Numbered from the stretch's first letter, positions 1-9,041 are shown. The stretch is 46,009 bases of DNA from Methylobacter sp. BlB1 (GCF_015476545.1 NZ_JADMKV010000034.1:1-46009); one strand, 5' to 3'. A program made the numbers and translations. Notes: generated by a model not told the origin, from the letters alone.

Positions 1-50
1 TCGAGTAGTTGTGCCGCTTCCTTAGTGCTAAGCCATGAATGTTCTATCAT
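1..50 (-). CDS. Excisionase/HTH-type DNA-binding protein, 5' end only
   Basis: Only the first 16 codons lie in the window; the gene runs off the left edge. The reverse strand from 50 reads MIEHSWLSTKEAAQLL. The pattern W-L-[ST]-T-K-E-A-A-x-L-L is the start of helix 1 in the excisionase/MerR-like helix-turn-helix family, used by Xis proteins, antitoxins and small regulators. No strong ribosome-binding site precedes the ATG, only an A-rich stretch. The AT-rich, gene-poor DNA upstream of it would fit the edge of an acquired element. The motif is seen directly; the excisionase function is inference because most of the protein is missing. Confidence 0.55.
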   Translation of the reverse strand, partial: MIEHSWLSTKEAAQLL

Positions 51-603
51 TTTTTTAGTTTTTAGAAGTTTTTAAGATTCCAAACAATGGTAAAAATTTT
101 AGGGAAATGATGCTAAATTGCATATACGTTATATTACTTATTTCATTTATTTAATATTAAGAGTGAATTATTGTGCGGAATAGTAATAAAATTTATTGTG
201 GAAATGTGATTGAGTTCACAGAATGAAAATTTAATGATTTAATTTTTGCTAATAAAAGCTTTTTTATTAATATTATCAAAGTATTGGCTAATTTGCGTGA
301 AAAAATTGATTATTTAGCATGGTTTGTGCAAAGTTTAAATTGATCCATTTCCTACCTGATAAGTACAGGCGACTTTGTTTTCAAAATGTAGTTCAGAAAG
401 TTGTAAAAGTAGAAAGAACTATAAATTTATAACAAGTTTAGGACAGTCTGATTAAAATACAATTAATGACGTATAACCATGTAATTATTGACTGACAAGG
501 ATCAATAAATTTGGCGTGGCTTAAAGCTTGAAAATATATACCTGAAAGCGTGTGAAAAGCTGCGCAAACTGAAATACAGATTAATCTCTATTTCCATTTT
601 TAC

Positions 604-621
604 AATGAAAAACGACAATAT
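604..621 (+). repeat. 18-bp direct repeat, copy 1
   Basis: The sequence AATGAAAAACGACAATAT occurs here and again at 879-896. The copies are 275 bp apart in AT-rich DNA without genes. The meaning is unknown; it may mark ends of a small lost or decayed element. Confidence 0.5.
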
Positions 622-878
622 CAGGAATTAACTAAAAAACATTGCAAGAAATCTATAAGTTTTTTTGTGAAAATCAGGATTATGATGAAGAAATATAGGA
701 AGTTATGGATGAAATAGAGGCTAACCATTTGTGCTGCAAAGTCTTAATCCTAAAGACGCATATAAAAAGCAAATTACTCTGCTTTTTCCATTTATGAGAA
801 TAATCAGGAGAAATAGCCAAATAATTGCGGTCGCTTGCTGTTTGATAATGAGTGGAACGGCCACTTTGGACCACTAGT

Positions 879-896
879 AATGAAAAACGACAATAT
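879..896 (+). repeat. 18-bp direct repeat, copy 2
   Basis: Exact second copy of the 18-bp sequence at 604-621. It lies directly beside a G+C-richer stretch (850-878) that differs in base composition from the DNA before it. Confidence 0.5.
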
Positions 897-1338
897 AGTC
901 AGATAGGATGAAGTGGTTTGTATCTTCGCTAGCTTAAAGATTAACATGTCATCAATCATGCCGGTCAAACGGGATGGCCGAACGCTGCTTTGGCAGAGGA
1001 TTCATTTATTTTTTGGTTTCGATCAGTCTGTTTTGTATTTGCGGCTTATTCTGAATGTTAGTTTTCTGCGTCACTCCCTCTAACTATTCATTGTTCTGTT
1101 TGGACTTTCAGTCTGGCATGCCGGCATTATTGCCGTCTTGCAATTTATATGTGAAAAAGCACTGAATATTTACCAGCGAGTCGCGTCAAAATTGACTATA
1201 AACAATTAATTGATATGTCATTCTCCTCATCAATTATTTGCTTTTAATCCGGTAAAAATTGGCAGCCGAAAGTGAAAAATGTCGGACGCTGGTTCAAGCA
1301 TTTATGGTCGGCAGTTTTTTGTAAATATCCGGCTTGAC

Positions 1339-2079
1339 TCAATACGAAATCCAGTCCGGCCAATTAACTGTAGCGCCATCGCAACCCGCATCGATGGTCT
1401 TTTGTATCAGTGCCAGGACTTTCTTACGCCTCCCGTTTAGGCCCCAGGTTCTGATCTCGGGCACAACTGAATGGGCAAGATGGACAGCTGTTTCCTTAAG
1501 CAGGTCCGCGCGAGGACAGATTTGAAATAATTCAAGTGCTCTGGCTTTTGAAAGCGCCTCATCATCTATTTGCTGAACCAACCAGCCTAACCGTAAACAG
1601 GGAGCAATAGCTCTGATTTGTTTCAGGTGTTCGTATGAAAAACTTATAATGATGACGCGGTTGCTTAAATTAAATTCCTCGATAATACGGTAAACCTGAT
1701 CGGGCAGTTTGCCGGATTTTCCTTTTAACTCTATATGATAGGTAATTTCGGAACTGTATTTCTTAAACAGGTCCTGGAGCCGTAATAGTTTTTCGCCATG
1801 AAACAAATAGGGCGAGAACCATGATCCCATATCCAGCTGCGACAGCTCCGGCCAGCTCATGGCTTCGACATGGCCTGAGTGGCCATAGCGCTCCAACGAC
1901 AAGTCATGGCATATCACCACTTCACCATCTGATGACAGTTGAACGTCAAGCTCGACGTCTTTAACGCCCATCTCCATGGCCAATTTAAAAGCGGGCCATG
2001 TGTTTTCGGGCGTATAGGCAGATGCGCCACGGTGAGCAATGATTCTGAACGGGCGTTTAACGATGATAGGCAACTGCAT
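1339..2079 (-). CDS. ugpQ: Glycerophosphodiester phosphodiesterase
   Basis: 246 residues, the usual length of cytoplasmic bacterial GDPD enzymes that hydrolyse glycerophosphodiesters to glycerol-3-phosphate and an alcohol. The N-terminus carries the diagnostic HRGASAYTPENT motif (about residues 16-27), followed by ELDVQLSSDGEVVICHD, which supplies the metal-binding Glu/Asp and the second catalytic His. An E-L-K-G segment in mid-protein fits the metal-binding ExK motif. There is no signal peptide, so it is cytoplasmic like UgpQ. The ATG at 2079 is preceded by AGGGGAAAG, a good ribosome site. The upstream gene on the same strand ends at 2231, with two hairpins in between, so co-transcription is uncertain. 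The exact natural substrate cannot be told. Confidence 0.9.
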   Translation of the reverse strand: MQLPIIVKRPFRIIAHRGASAYTPENTWPAFKLAMEMGVKDVELDVQLSSDGEVVICHDLSLERYGHSGHVEAMSWPELSQLDMGSWFSPYLFHGEKLLRLQDLFKKYSSEITYHIELKGKSGKLPDQVYRIIEEFNLSNRVIIISFSYEHLKQIRAIAPCLRLGWLVQQIDDEALSKARALELFQICPRADLLKETAVHLAHSVVPEIRTWGLNGRRKKVLALIQKTIDAGCDGATVNWPDWISY

Positions 2080-2144
2080 GGGCTTTCCCCTTTTTTAATG
2101 TACGATGGGATAGAGGCTCATTAGTCCGTTGCACGGCTAGCGTG

Positions 2145-2180
2145 CGTTGTCAAAATGGCTTCCTGTCCATTTTGACAACG
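2145..2180 (-). repeat. 14-bp perfect hairpin
   Basis: CGTTGTCAAAATGG (2145-2158) and its exact reverse complement (2167-2180) flank an 8-nt loop. It lies between the end of the gene at 2231-3805 and the start of the phosphodiesterase, in the direction of transcription. There is no T-tract on either side, so it could be a factor-dependent terminator, an RNA-stabilising hairpin or a repeat-family member. Confidence 0.65.
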
Positions 2181-2194
2181 TTATAAGCTAGAGA

Positions 2195-2217
2195 CAAATC
2201 TGCATGAAGCAGATTTG
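2195..2217 (-). repeat. 9-bp perfect hairpin
   Basis: CAAATCTGC (2195-2203), a 5-nt loop, then GCAGATTTG (2209-2217). It sits 14 bases past the stop of the gene ending at 2231 and 15 bases from the second hairpin at 2145-2180. The pair may act together in 3'-end formation. Confidence 0.6.
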
Positions 2218-2230
2218 GGCGGCTTAAAAT

Positions 2231-3805
2231 TTAGGCGCGGGGCTGGAATTTACTAAAAAGGCTTTTTAATTGCGTTGGGATTTTCTTGTTTTCCCCGCCA
2301 GTGCCGTTAGCCTGATTGTTCTGCTGCCTTGCGGCCAACTCGGCCAGCGTTTCCGGTTCAGCTTGTTTTGTCTGAGCAGGCTGTGGCGCCTCTGTGGCGG
2401 ATTTCAGAGTTCCGAACAGGTTTTTGACTTTTCCGCTTACACTGTCGGCTCTTGCTTTAACGGCATCGGATGACTGATGTTCCCTGCTTGGAGATTCAGA
2501 TTGAATATCGCTTCTGACATCTTCCATCAGGACAGGCTGGGGCTCCTCGGCGGATTTATTGGCCGGAGCTGTCTCGCCGGTCAATTTTTCATCCAGTTTG
2601 GCTATCTGCTGCATAGCGTTTCCAAACATATGCTTGAATTTGCCGGTCAGTTTGGGCGCCGTTTTATCTTCCAGAGGCTGTGGTGTCTGTCGGGCAGGCT
2701 CGGCCTGAACGGTTTCTGTCTGGACAGCTTCTATATTGCTTTCAACGAAAACTGGCTGGAGCTCTTCAGTTGCTTTATCGATTGCAGCAGGCTCGCTGTC
2801 GGTTCTCTCGTCCAGTTTTGCTGTTGTTTGCTTGGCGCCGCCAAATATGTGTTTGATTTTGCCGTTTACATCATTGATGTGATTTTCAGAGGGCGCCAAG
2901 GACAGTTGTTCGATCTCGACGGGTTCGGCAGGCGCTTCGGCCAAAGACTCTTTAAATTCAACCGGAGCAGATTGCTGTTCTTCAACAACAGGCGGTTCAA
3001 TTGATTTGTCTTTTTGCAGTTGTGCAATCAGGACGTTTTGCGCAAATATTTTTTCTTCCAGCTGTAATTGCTGTGTTTTCGCATGTGCCCATTCGACTGC
3101 CAGTCGCTCTAACTCAGCAAGGCGCGCAAGATTGGCCTGCTGGTTCTGTGCGCTGTCTGAGATTTGCTGTTGCAGCGAGGCATTTTGTTCTCTCAGTCCG
3201 GCGAGCTGTTGGGTTTGTGCATCCACTTGGGCTTGCAACGTTTCCAGCAGCGTTTCTTTTTCGGTCAGTTTGGCTGTTTCTGTCTGATAAGCCTGTTGCA
3301 GCTCGGTTTTGGTTTGTTGCTCGGCACGCAAACGTTCGGTTAATTGCGCAATGACGGCGCTGTATTGTTGCAATAAGCCTTCCATCTCAAGCTCACCTTC
3401 GGTAGCTGAGGCTGGCCTGTCCAGATTAAAACTGATCGTTAAGGTCCGAAGGCCATCGGCTAACTTCACATTGTGTTCGGTAATGCGTTTTTCGAGATCC
3501 AATGCCCGTTGAGTTGCCTTATTGGCAACGGTCTCCGATTCTTCCATGCGTGCGGTGTTGGCGTTTAGTTCCTCTTGCAGTTTTTGCGCCTGCTGCTGGG
3601 CGGCATCAATGCTATTTTGGGCTTCCTTTGCTTTGGCACGATTTCTTCTGTTTATAAAGGCAATGCGGATGCTATAAAACAGGGCCGTCAGCAACCAGAC
3701 AGATGCCGCCAAAGCCGCGGCGTATGCTGCATTGCCAAGGGTGAATTGGTACCATTGGAAAAGCAGGTCCTGAATAATGGGTAAATAGGCTTGCATAGCT
3801 TGCAT
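2231..3805 (-). CDS. Membrane-anchored coiled-coil protein with GKxKxxFG repeats
   Basis: 524 residues, no family recognised. One membrane segment lies near residues 25-47 (GNAAYAAALAASVWLLTALF), followed by basic residues (RRNRAKAK) that put the rest in the cytoplasm. Residues about 60-270 are heptad-like and rich in Gln, Glu, Ala and Leu, a long coiled coil. The C-terminal half is acidic and Pro-rich and contains spaced short motifs: GKIKHIFG, GKFKHMFG, GKVKNLFG and the terminal variant QLKSLFSKF. The first two are followed by a conserved AKLDE stretch. Such repeated linear motifs in a disordered tail usually recruit a partner protein or membrane. The start has TTG/ATG ambiguity nearby; ATG at 3805 follows a weak GGAT-rich site. 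Neighbours give no functional clue. Confidence 0.75.
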   Translation of the reverse strand: MQAMQAYLPIIQDLLFQWYQFTLGNAAYAAALAASVWLLTALFYSIRIAFINRRNRAKAKEAQNSIDAAQQQAQKLQEELNANTARMEESETVANKATQRALDLEKRITEHNVKLADGLRTLTISFNLDRPASATEGELEMEGLLQQYSAVIAQLTERLRAEQQTKTELQQAYQTETAKLTEKETLLETLQAQVDAQTQQLAGLREQNASLQQQISDSAQNQQANLARLAELERLAVEWAHAKTQQLQLEEKIFAQNVLIAQLQKDKSIEPPVVEEQQSAPVEFKESLAEAPAEPVEIEQLSLAPSENHINDVNGKIKHIFGGAKQTTAKLDERTDSEPAAIDKATEELQPVFVESNIEAVQTETVQAEPARQTPQPLEDKTAPKLTGKFKHMFGNAMQQIAKLDEKLTGETAPANKSAEEPQPVLMEDVRSDIQSESPSREHQSSDAVKARADSVSGKVKNLFGTLKSATEAPQPAQTKQAEPETLAELAARQQNNQANGTGGENKKIPTQLKSLFSKFQPRA

Positions 3806-3975
3806 AGGAATGATCCTTGATCAAGATAATTAAAATAAGCAGATGATAACCGTAAAAGATACCTTGTACGGAAAACAAATGCCAGCTTGATCTTAATGAA
3901 TATTAAAAGAAAAAATGCGGCAAAGTCGTCGCTGTGATTTTGAGCAGAGCATTTTTAATTTCAGTACGGTTGAGT

Positions 3976-4027
3976 GCAAGCATCCGCCAACTTGCCTGAC
4001 GTTAAACATAGCTTGTCGGATGCTTGC
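3976..4027. repeat. 11-bp inverted repeat with 30-nt loop
   Basis: GCAAGCATCCG at 3976-3986 and its exact reverse complement at 4017-4027. It lies downstream of gdhA (minus strand) and upstream of the 2231-3805 gene. There is no T-run after it on the minus strand, so a simple intrinsic terminator is unlikely. Confidence 0.5.
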
Positions 4028-4095
4028 TTCAATGGCTTGGCCGCAACGGCAGATTGCCGTCACGGCCATGGCGCAAAGCTTGGCTCGCTTGAACC

Positions 4096-5457
<1,362 letters not shown>

Positions 5458-5498
5458 TTAATGGGCTTAAAAAAATGCCTCTTTATTATGTATAAAAA

Positions 5499-5530
5499 AT
5501 ATCGATTCTATACTATATCGATTCTACACT
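5499..5530. promoter_or_regulatory. Tandem 16-bp direct repeat upstream of gdhA
   Basis: ATATCGATTCTATACT at 5499-5514 is followed immediately by ATATCGATTCTACACT at 5515-5530, one mismatch. The repeat lies 50-80 bp upstream of the gdhA start in AT-rich DNA, where an operator or activator site is expected. The 16-bp period is one and a half helical turns. The regulator is unknown. Confidence 0.45.
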
Positions 5531-5712
5531 ATTCGTTTTCAGAGACTAAAGTGTTAAGAGAAAACAGTAGAAATTTAAGGAGGCCGGCATGGCTAATTCA
5601 TGGTGAATTTCGCTGTTGACCGGCAGTGCAGATTTCTTGTCGAGGCCGGGCACAAAACGGCCGGATGCCAGTCAAAGACTGACATAAAGAAAGCATTAAT
5701 TTTTCAATCATG

Positions 5713-5964
5713 ATGCCTATTCAAGATCTGCTCAACCGCATACGCTGGGACGAAGAGTTCGGCCGTGCGGACTTTCTGATCGGCTATTACGACCGCATAG
5801 AGTGTAACCTTATGTTGAAGGCGCTTGCCGACATCAAGTTTCCCAAAGACAGCCACAATGTTTTTGAATGGAATGACGGCGAAGGCATGGCCCATACCGT
5901 CCCGCTGCATCGTATCAAGGCAGTGTACCGAAACGGCGAACTGATTTGGCAGAGGACTCATTGA
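5713..5964 (+). CDS. DUF504 / MJ1316-type RNA end-recognition domain protein
   Basis: 83 or 84 residues depending on which of two adjacent ATG codons (5710 or 5713) is used. The whole protein is one DUF504 (UPF0248, MJ1316) domain, known in archaea and some bacteria and proposed to recognise cyclic phosphate ends of RNA. Recognisable parts are the N-terminal I-x-D-L-L-N-R-I-R-W-D segment, the D-R-x-E-N-like central stretch (YYDRIECNLMLKALADI), and the C-terminal VPLHRIKAVYRNGELIWQR. There is no signal peptide, so it is cytoplasmic. No clear ribosome site precedes it. The broken radical SAM gene follows on the same strand, so the two may once have shared a transcript. Confidence 0.8.
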   Translation: MPIQDLLNRIRWDEEFGRADFLIGYYDRIECNLMLKALADIKFPKDSHNVFEWNDGEGMAHTVPLHRIKAVYRNGELIWQRTH

Positions 5965-6054
5965 TGCCATGTATGATTAGAAGTGTTTCATTTTGATAAG
6001 CCCAGGCACGAAGCCAACTAGAAAAGTTCATGATATCTTTCAAGCTGGTCACTG

Positions 6055-6420
6055 GACCTTTTGAGAGCAGTGGACTGGGAACATTGCGCTCGTATTGTTC
6101 GTCGGCATTTGCAGGATTGCGGCCTTTGCACGCGCCGTTGTTTACAGTTACGGCCCTCATCATGGCGAAGAAGACGTGTTGCGCGGCTGAACGGCTCAGG
6201 AACGGTTTTTTTTAGCGGCTGCAATCTGCGTGCGAGTTCTGCCAGAACTGGGATATCAGCCAGAAAGGAGCGGGTTGCGAAGTGATTGCCGAGGAGCTGG
6301 CGGCCATGCTACCGGGCTGGCGAGATTCCGGAACTATTCCTCCCCGTCAGCATGGCGGAGCATCAGGAAGCGCTTGCTATCGCCCAGCATCTCGGCCTGG
6401 ACCGATTATGAGGGTGGCGG
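6055..6420 (+). pseudogene. Broken PflX-type radical SAM protein gene
   Basis: The remains of a COG1313 (PflX, relative of pyruvate formate-lyase activating enzyme) gene can be followed through several frames. Frame A gives DCGLCTRRC then, after a shift, YGPHHGEEDVLRG, and again in frame A LNGSGTVFFSGCNLR. At about 6229 one base is missing; the next frame reads CEFCQNWDISQKGAGCEVIAEELA, completing the C-x3-C-x2-C cluster that binds the 4Fe-4S/SAM centre. Further on, EHQEALAIAQHLGLD (6358-6402) matches the following helix, but most of the DNA between is gone and the rest of the barrel is missing. At least three frameshifts and a large C-terminal deletion make it non-functional. Sequencing error cannot explain the deletions. 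Confidence 0.8.
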
Positions 6421-6439
6421 CAATGGCGACCGCTGAAAG

Positions 6440-6463
6440 CAGGCGTTTCAGGCGAAACGCCTG
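6440..6463. repeat. 10-bp perfect hairpin
   Basis: CAGGCGTTTC, loop AGGC, GAAACGCCTG. It lies between the remnant radical SAM gene and the convergent DUF2383 gene that ends at 6499. With no T-tract it is only a possible bidirectional terminator. Confidence 0.5.
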
Positions 6464-6498
6464 GCTATTAGAGACATGAAAAAGCTATTGATCAAGGC

Positions 6499-6945
6499 TC
6501 ATCGCATCTGGCCTTGCAACATACTATGCACACGTTCCCTATTGGCTACGACCGCATGATGCTGCATTTCAACTATCTGGCGAACATCAGCAGGCAGATC
6601 TTCCTGCAAGGCTTTTTCGTACGCTTCCACGGCATATTGTTCACCGCGTTCGCATTCTTTCAGTATCGAGGCTTTATCGGCACCGGTTATTGCCGTTTTC
6701 AGGTTTACCCACATTCGATGAGCGGCACCCGAAAAACTGCCTTCGGTTTCCGGTTCGCCTCCTAGGCGGCGTACTTGGTCCTGTAGCATCTCGGCGCCTT
6801 TGGCGCACTGTTGCGACTTTTCAGTGAAAAAATTCAAGAGCTCAGGATCAGTGACGTCCTCAGCGCAATCCTGGAATTCCCGTTCGCCGTCCTTGGATAC
6901 TTCGATCAGATCGTTGAGGACGGAAATTGTTTCTTCGTTAGTCAT
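6499..6945 (-). CDS. PA2169-family four-helix-bundle protein (DUF2383)
   Basis: 148 residues from the chosen start. The sequence MTNEETISVLNDLIEVSKDGEREF and the later KASILKECERGEQYAVEAYEKAL are typical of DUF2383, a ferritin-like four-helix bundle family of unknown function that is often stress-associated. The Glu- and His-bearing helices (ECERGEQYAVEAYE, QHHAVVANRERVH) could bind metal. The start at 6945 is chosen because CTGAGGAGT lies 6-7 nt upstream and the family begins here; a longer frame to 7011 adds 22 unlike residues. No signal peptide or membrane segment. It is monocistronic and divergent from nothing nearby. The function cannot be inferred beyond the fold. Confidence 0.85.
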   Translation of the reverse strand: MTNEETISVLNDLIEVSKDGEREFQDCAEDVTDPELLNFFTEKSQQCAKGAEMLQDQVRRLGGEPETEGSFSGAAHRMWVNLKTAITGADKASILKECERGEQYAVEAYEKALQEDLPADVRQIVEMQHHAVVANRERVHSMLQGQMR

Positions 6946-7342
6946 GGCGATACTCCTCAGAAATATTTCTCGATAGGGAGCGTTACCGTGTTTCAGGTTG
7001 AGAATATCCATCGATAACAGATAATTAGACTTAGTAGTCGTTTGGAAAGTTCATGCAAGCTAAGCTGACAGCGAAGAGCGCAACACCGGAGCCCCCATGT
7101 TATCTGAGGCAAGGCAATGAAATTTTGTGATCGATCATTCCAAACGTAAAGAACGGTTGAGCGGCGCAGTTTCCACTGGCTAGTAAAAAGTTGGGTTATT
7201 TCCAATTCTTTCAAGGCATTATGGAAATTTCATTCTCAATGCGAATTCTATAATTGTTTGCTGACGGGAGTGGGGGAGTTCCTGATACCTCATCCTATCG
7301 TACAGCACGCAAATAATGTTAGGAAAATATCTTTCAACCGAA

Positions 7343-7386
7343 CAAAATAAAAACGCCCCATGCCTTTCTTTAAGCACGGGGCGTTC
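7343..7386 (-). terminator. Intrinsic terminator of the small secreted protein gene
   Basis: AACGCCCCATGC (7352-7363) pairs with GCACGGGGCGTT (7374-7385), 12 bp with one G-U pair. On the minus strand it is followed by TTTTATTTTG. It lies 35-75 bp past the stop at 7420, as expected for that gene. Confidence 0.85.
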
Positions 7387-7419
7387 CGTCACATCTTAGT
7401 CTAAACGGAATGGTCTACA

Positions 7420-7701
7420 TTATAAAGAGAGCGATACAGCTGTGCCGACAGTGGCAGACGCGCCTAATCGCAGATCTACATTCGGCAACAAGGCATCAAC
7501 CGTTCCGACTACTGATCCAAGGACGCCGTCTACCACGGTAAGAGTGCTGCCCACTAGCGAATCCAAATCTAAACATAAGACACCGCCAGCTGAAACATTG
7601 TCCATCTGAGCATCGGTCAAAGCTACAGGCTCGGCAGATGCCAAACCGGATACAGTTAAAAGGACACCCGCTGCCAGTACTTTCATTAATTCGTTTTTCA
7701 T
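7420..7701 (-). CDS. Small secreted protein with signal peptide and double-glycine-like motif
   Basis: 93 residues from the ATG at 7701. MKNELMKVLAAGVLLTVSGLASA is a clean Sec signal peptide with an A-x-A site. Directly after it stands LTDAQMDNVSAGG, which has the spacing of a double-glycine leader (hydrophobic residues at -12, -7 and -4, GG at -2/-1). The remaining about 57 residues are hydrophobic, Val/Leu/Asp-rich and nearly free of charge (SLVGSTLTVVDGVLGSVVGTV). A longer frame with a TTG at 7746 or ATG at 7740 adds residues unlike a signal peptide. A strong terminator follows. Small proteobacterial proteins with the LTDAQMDxVxAG motif are known but uncharacterised; I do not know the function. 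A role as an exported peptide or surface component is inference. Confidence 0.7.
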   Translation of the reverse strand: MKNELMKVLAAGVLLTVSGLASAEPVALTDAQMDNVSAGGVLCLDLDSLVGSTLTVVDGVLGSVVGTVDALLPNVDLRLGASATVGTAVSLSL

Positions 7702-7746
7702 AACAATAATTTCTACTTTAGTATTATTAATATAATCCATCCTCAA

Positions 7747-8175
7747 CCTATCAGGATGGTGCTTATTTGCTATAGTGCTTTCTAACTATGTCCAAAAACA
7801 CTTGGCAAATTCTTGAAGGGATCGCCGTAACTGAGGCTCCAGTGGATGCCGAAAGCGCCGTCGATCATTGATATATCTATGTTTGGATCTGATCATGTCC
7901 ATTTTAGCTATGGCGCATCCAACTTCGCCATACTCTTAAGATTTGCTTAATTCCTGTTCTTTAACGTACTCTAGCATGTGCTTATTAAAATTTATGTTAC
8001 AGACCTAACATTTTTGAGACGAAAAATGATCGGCGAGCCGCATCCGGATAGGTGGGTTAGTCTCCATGAAATTTTATTTCCGCAGTTCAGTTTTTTCCGG
8101 CTGCTTTTAATGCTACCCGCAATGAAATCCCGCTGTTACAATCGGAATATCGATAAGCCAACCGAAGGAGTTAAC
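7747..8175. other. Intergenic region before creA
   Basis: 429 bases without a convincing gene. A 27-codon frame at 7788-7871 (starts MSKNTWQILEGIA, ends before TGA) has coding-like composition but no ribosome site. An open frame running into creA from 7978 has no family-like residues before the creA signal peptide. No promoter could be picked out with confidence. Confidence 0.4.
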
Positions 8176-8640
8176 ATGAAACAGAAATTTGCGTACTGTG
8201 CCTTGCTTTTCAGTTTTTGGATGCCCGCCGCATACTCTGAGGAAGTTGGTTGTGTAATGACGGCCTGGAAACTGATCGGCGCCAACCATAAAGTGTGCGT
8301 GCAAGCTTTTGATGATCCCAAAGTGCAGGGCGTCACTTGCCATATCAGTCAGGCCAAGACCGGCGGCCTCAAAGGCACGTTTGGCGTTGCCGAGGATCCG
8401 TCGCAGTTTTCGATTTCCTGTCAGCAGGTTGGGCCGATAGTGATCAATGGCAAGCTGCCGGAAGAGGAAACCGCCTTCAGCGAAAACACCTCGCTGCTTT
8501 TCAAAGAAACGCGTGTCTCTCGTCTGTTTGACGCTAAGCGCAATACGCTGATCTATCTCGCCATTAGCCGCAAGCTGATTGAAGGTGCCCCCGCCAGCAG
8601 CATCTCCACCGTGCCCATTAAGCCTTGGGGCAGCCAGTGA
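8176..8640 (+). CDS. creA: CreA family periplasmic protein
   Basis: 154 residues, as in E. coli CreA (157). After a signal peptide (MKQKFAYCALLFSFWMPAAYSEE) come the family blocks AWKLIGANHKVCVQAFDDPKVQGVTCHISQAKTGG, AEDPSQFSISCQQVGPI and RLFDAKRNTLIYLAISRKLIEG. Four cysteines of the mature protein could form two disulfides. The function of CreA is unknown even in E. coli, where it shares an operon with the CreBC two-component system; no creB or creC is present here. The start at 8176 follows GAAGGAG at the correct distance and gives the signal peptide. It converges with the next gene, only 8 bases apart. Confidence 0.92.
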   Translation: MKQKFAYCALLFSFWMPAAYSEEVGCVMTAWKLIGANHKVCVQAFDDPKVQGVTCHISQAKTGGLKGTFGVAEDPSQFSISCQQVGPIVINGKLPEEETAFSENTSLLFKETRVSRLFDAKRNTLIYLAISRKLIEGAPASSISTVPIKPWGSQ

Positions 8641-8648
8641 CGGCACGG

Positions 8649-9023
8649 CTACAGCGTTCTTTCATCAATGGGCTTATTGTCATGTAATGCATACCAGCCC
8701 ACGGCAATGCGATAGCCCAGCCACAGTAAAGCTACAATCAGTATAAGGCTGCCGCCCATAAACATCATGAGCCTGCTGATTGCAAACAGTGCTAAAGCGA
8801 TCCAGAAGGTTTTTATTTGCCAGTTGAAATGGGACTCCAGCCATGTTCCCTGGGCGTCTTTCCGTTTCGCCAGATTAATAAAGGCGCCTACTATGAAAGG
8901 CAAGCCTGCCAATGCAAATGCCAATACCTGACACAAGTAAACAACAGCGGTTATCGTTTTTAACGTTTTCAGTTTTTCATCATTTTTCGATTTATTTTCT
9001 ATATGTGAAGCACTGTCGGCCAT
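8649..9023 (-). CDS. DUF4870-like small membrane protein
   Basis: 124 residues with three predicted membrane helices: about 25-50 (ITAVVYLCQVLAFALAGLPFIVGAF), 68-85 (FWIALALFAISRLMMF) and 88-110 (GGSLILIVALLWLGYRIAVGW). The order of helices, the loop with W-L-E-S-H-F-x-W-Q and the final G-Y-R-x-x-x-G-W resemble DUF4870/COG3671 inner-membrane proteins of unknown function. The start at 9023 is supported by TTTGGAGGTT just upstream; a longer frame begins at 9041. The gene is single and converges with creA. The family name is a judgement from pattern, not a search. Confidence 0.75.
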   Translation of the reverse strand: MADSASHIENKSKNDEKLKTLKTITAVVYLCQVLAFALAGLPFIVGAFINLAKRKDAQGTWLESHFNWQIKTFWIALALFAISRLMMFMGGSLILIVALLWLGYRIAVGWYALHDNKPIDERTL

Positions 9024-9041
9024 GATCAACCTCCAAATCAA

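Larger units (their letters stand above)
51..1338. other. AT-rich gene-poor region
   Basis: About 1.3 kb, much richer in A+T than the rest of the window, especially in its first 900 bases. I see no convincing coding sequence; a 64-codon frame at 680-874 on the minus strand has no recognisable family and no clear ribosome site. It contains an 18-bp exact direct repeat (604-621 and 879-896) and a short stretch (964-1005) that resembles the end of a DUF504 gene. It could be decayed mobile DNA next to the excisionase-like gene at 1-50, but no transposase or att site was recognised. Confidence 0.5.

Noticed and set aside
850-900. IS21-type insertion sequence end
   Set aside because: The GTGGAACGGCCACTTTGGAC stretch recalls such ends, but no transposase, inverted partner or target duplication was found.
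2477-3004. 175-codon frame opposite the coiled-coil protein gene
   Set aside because: Low-complexity antisense of the Gln/Glu-rich coding strand, no ribosome site.
7978-8175. N-terminal extension of creA
   Set aside because: The 66 extra residues are not family-like and the creA ATG at 8176 has a strong ribosome site and gives a signal peptide.
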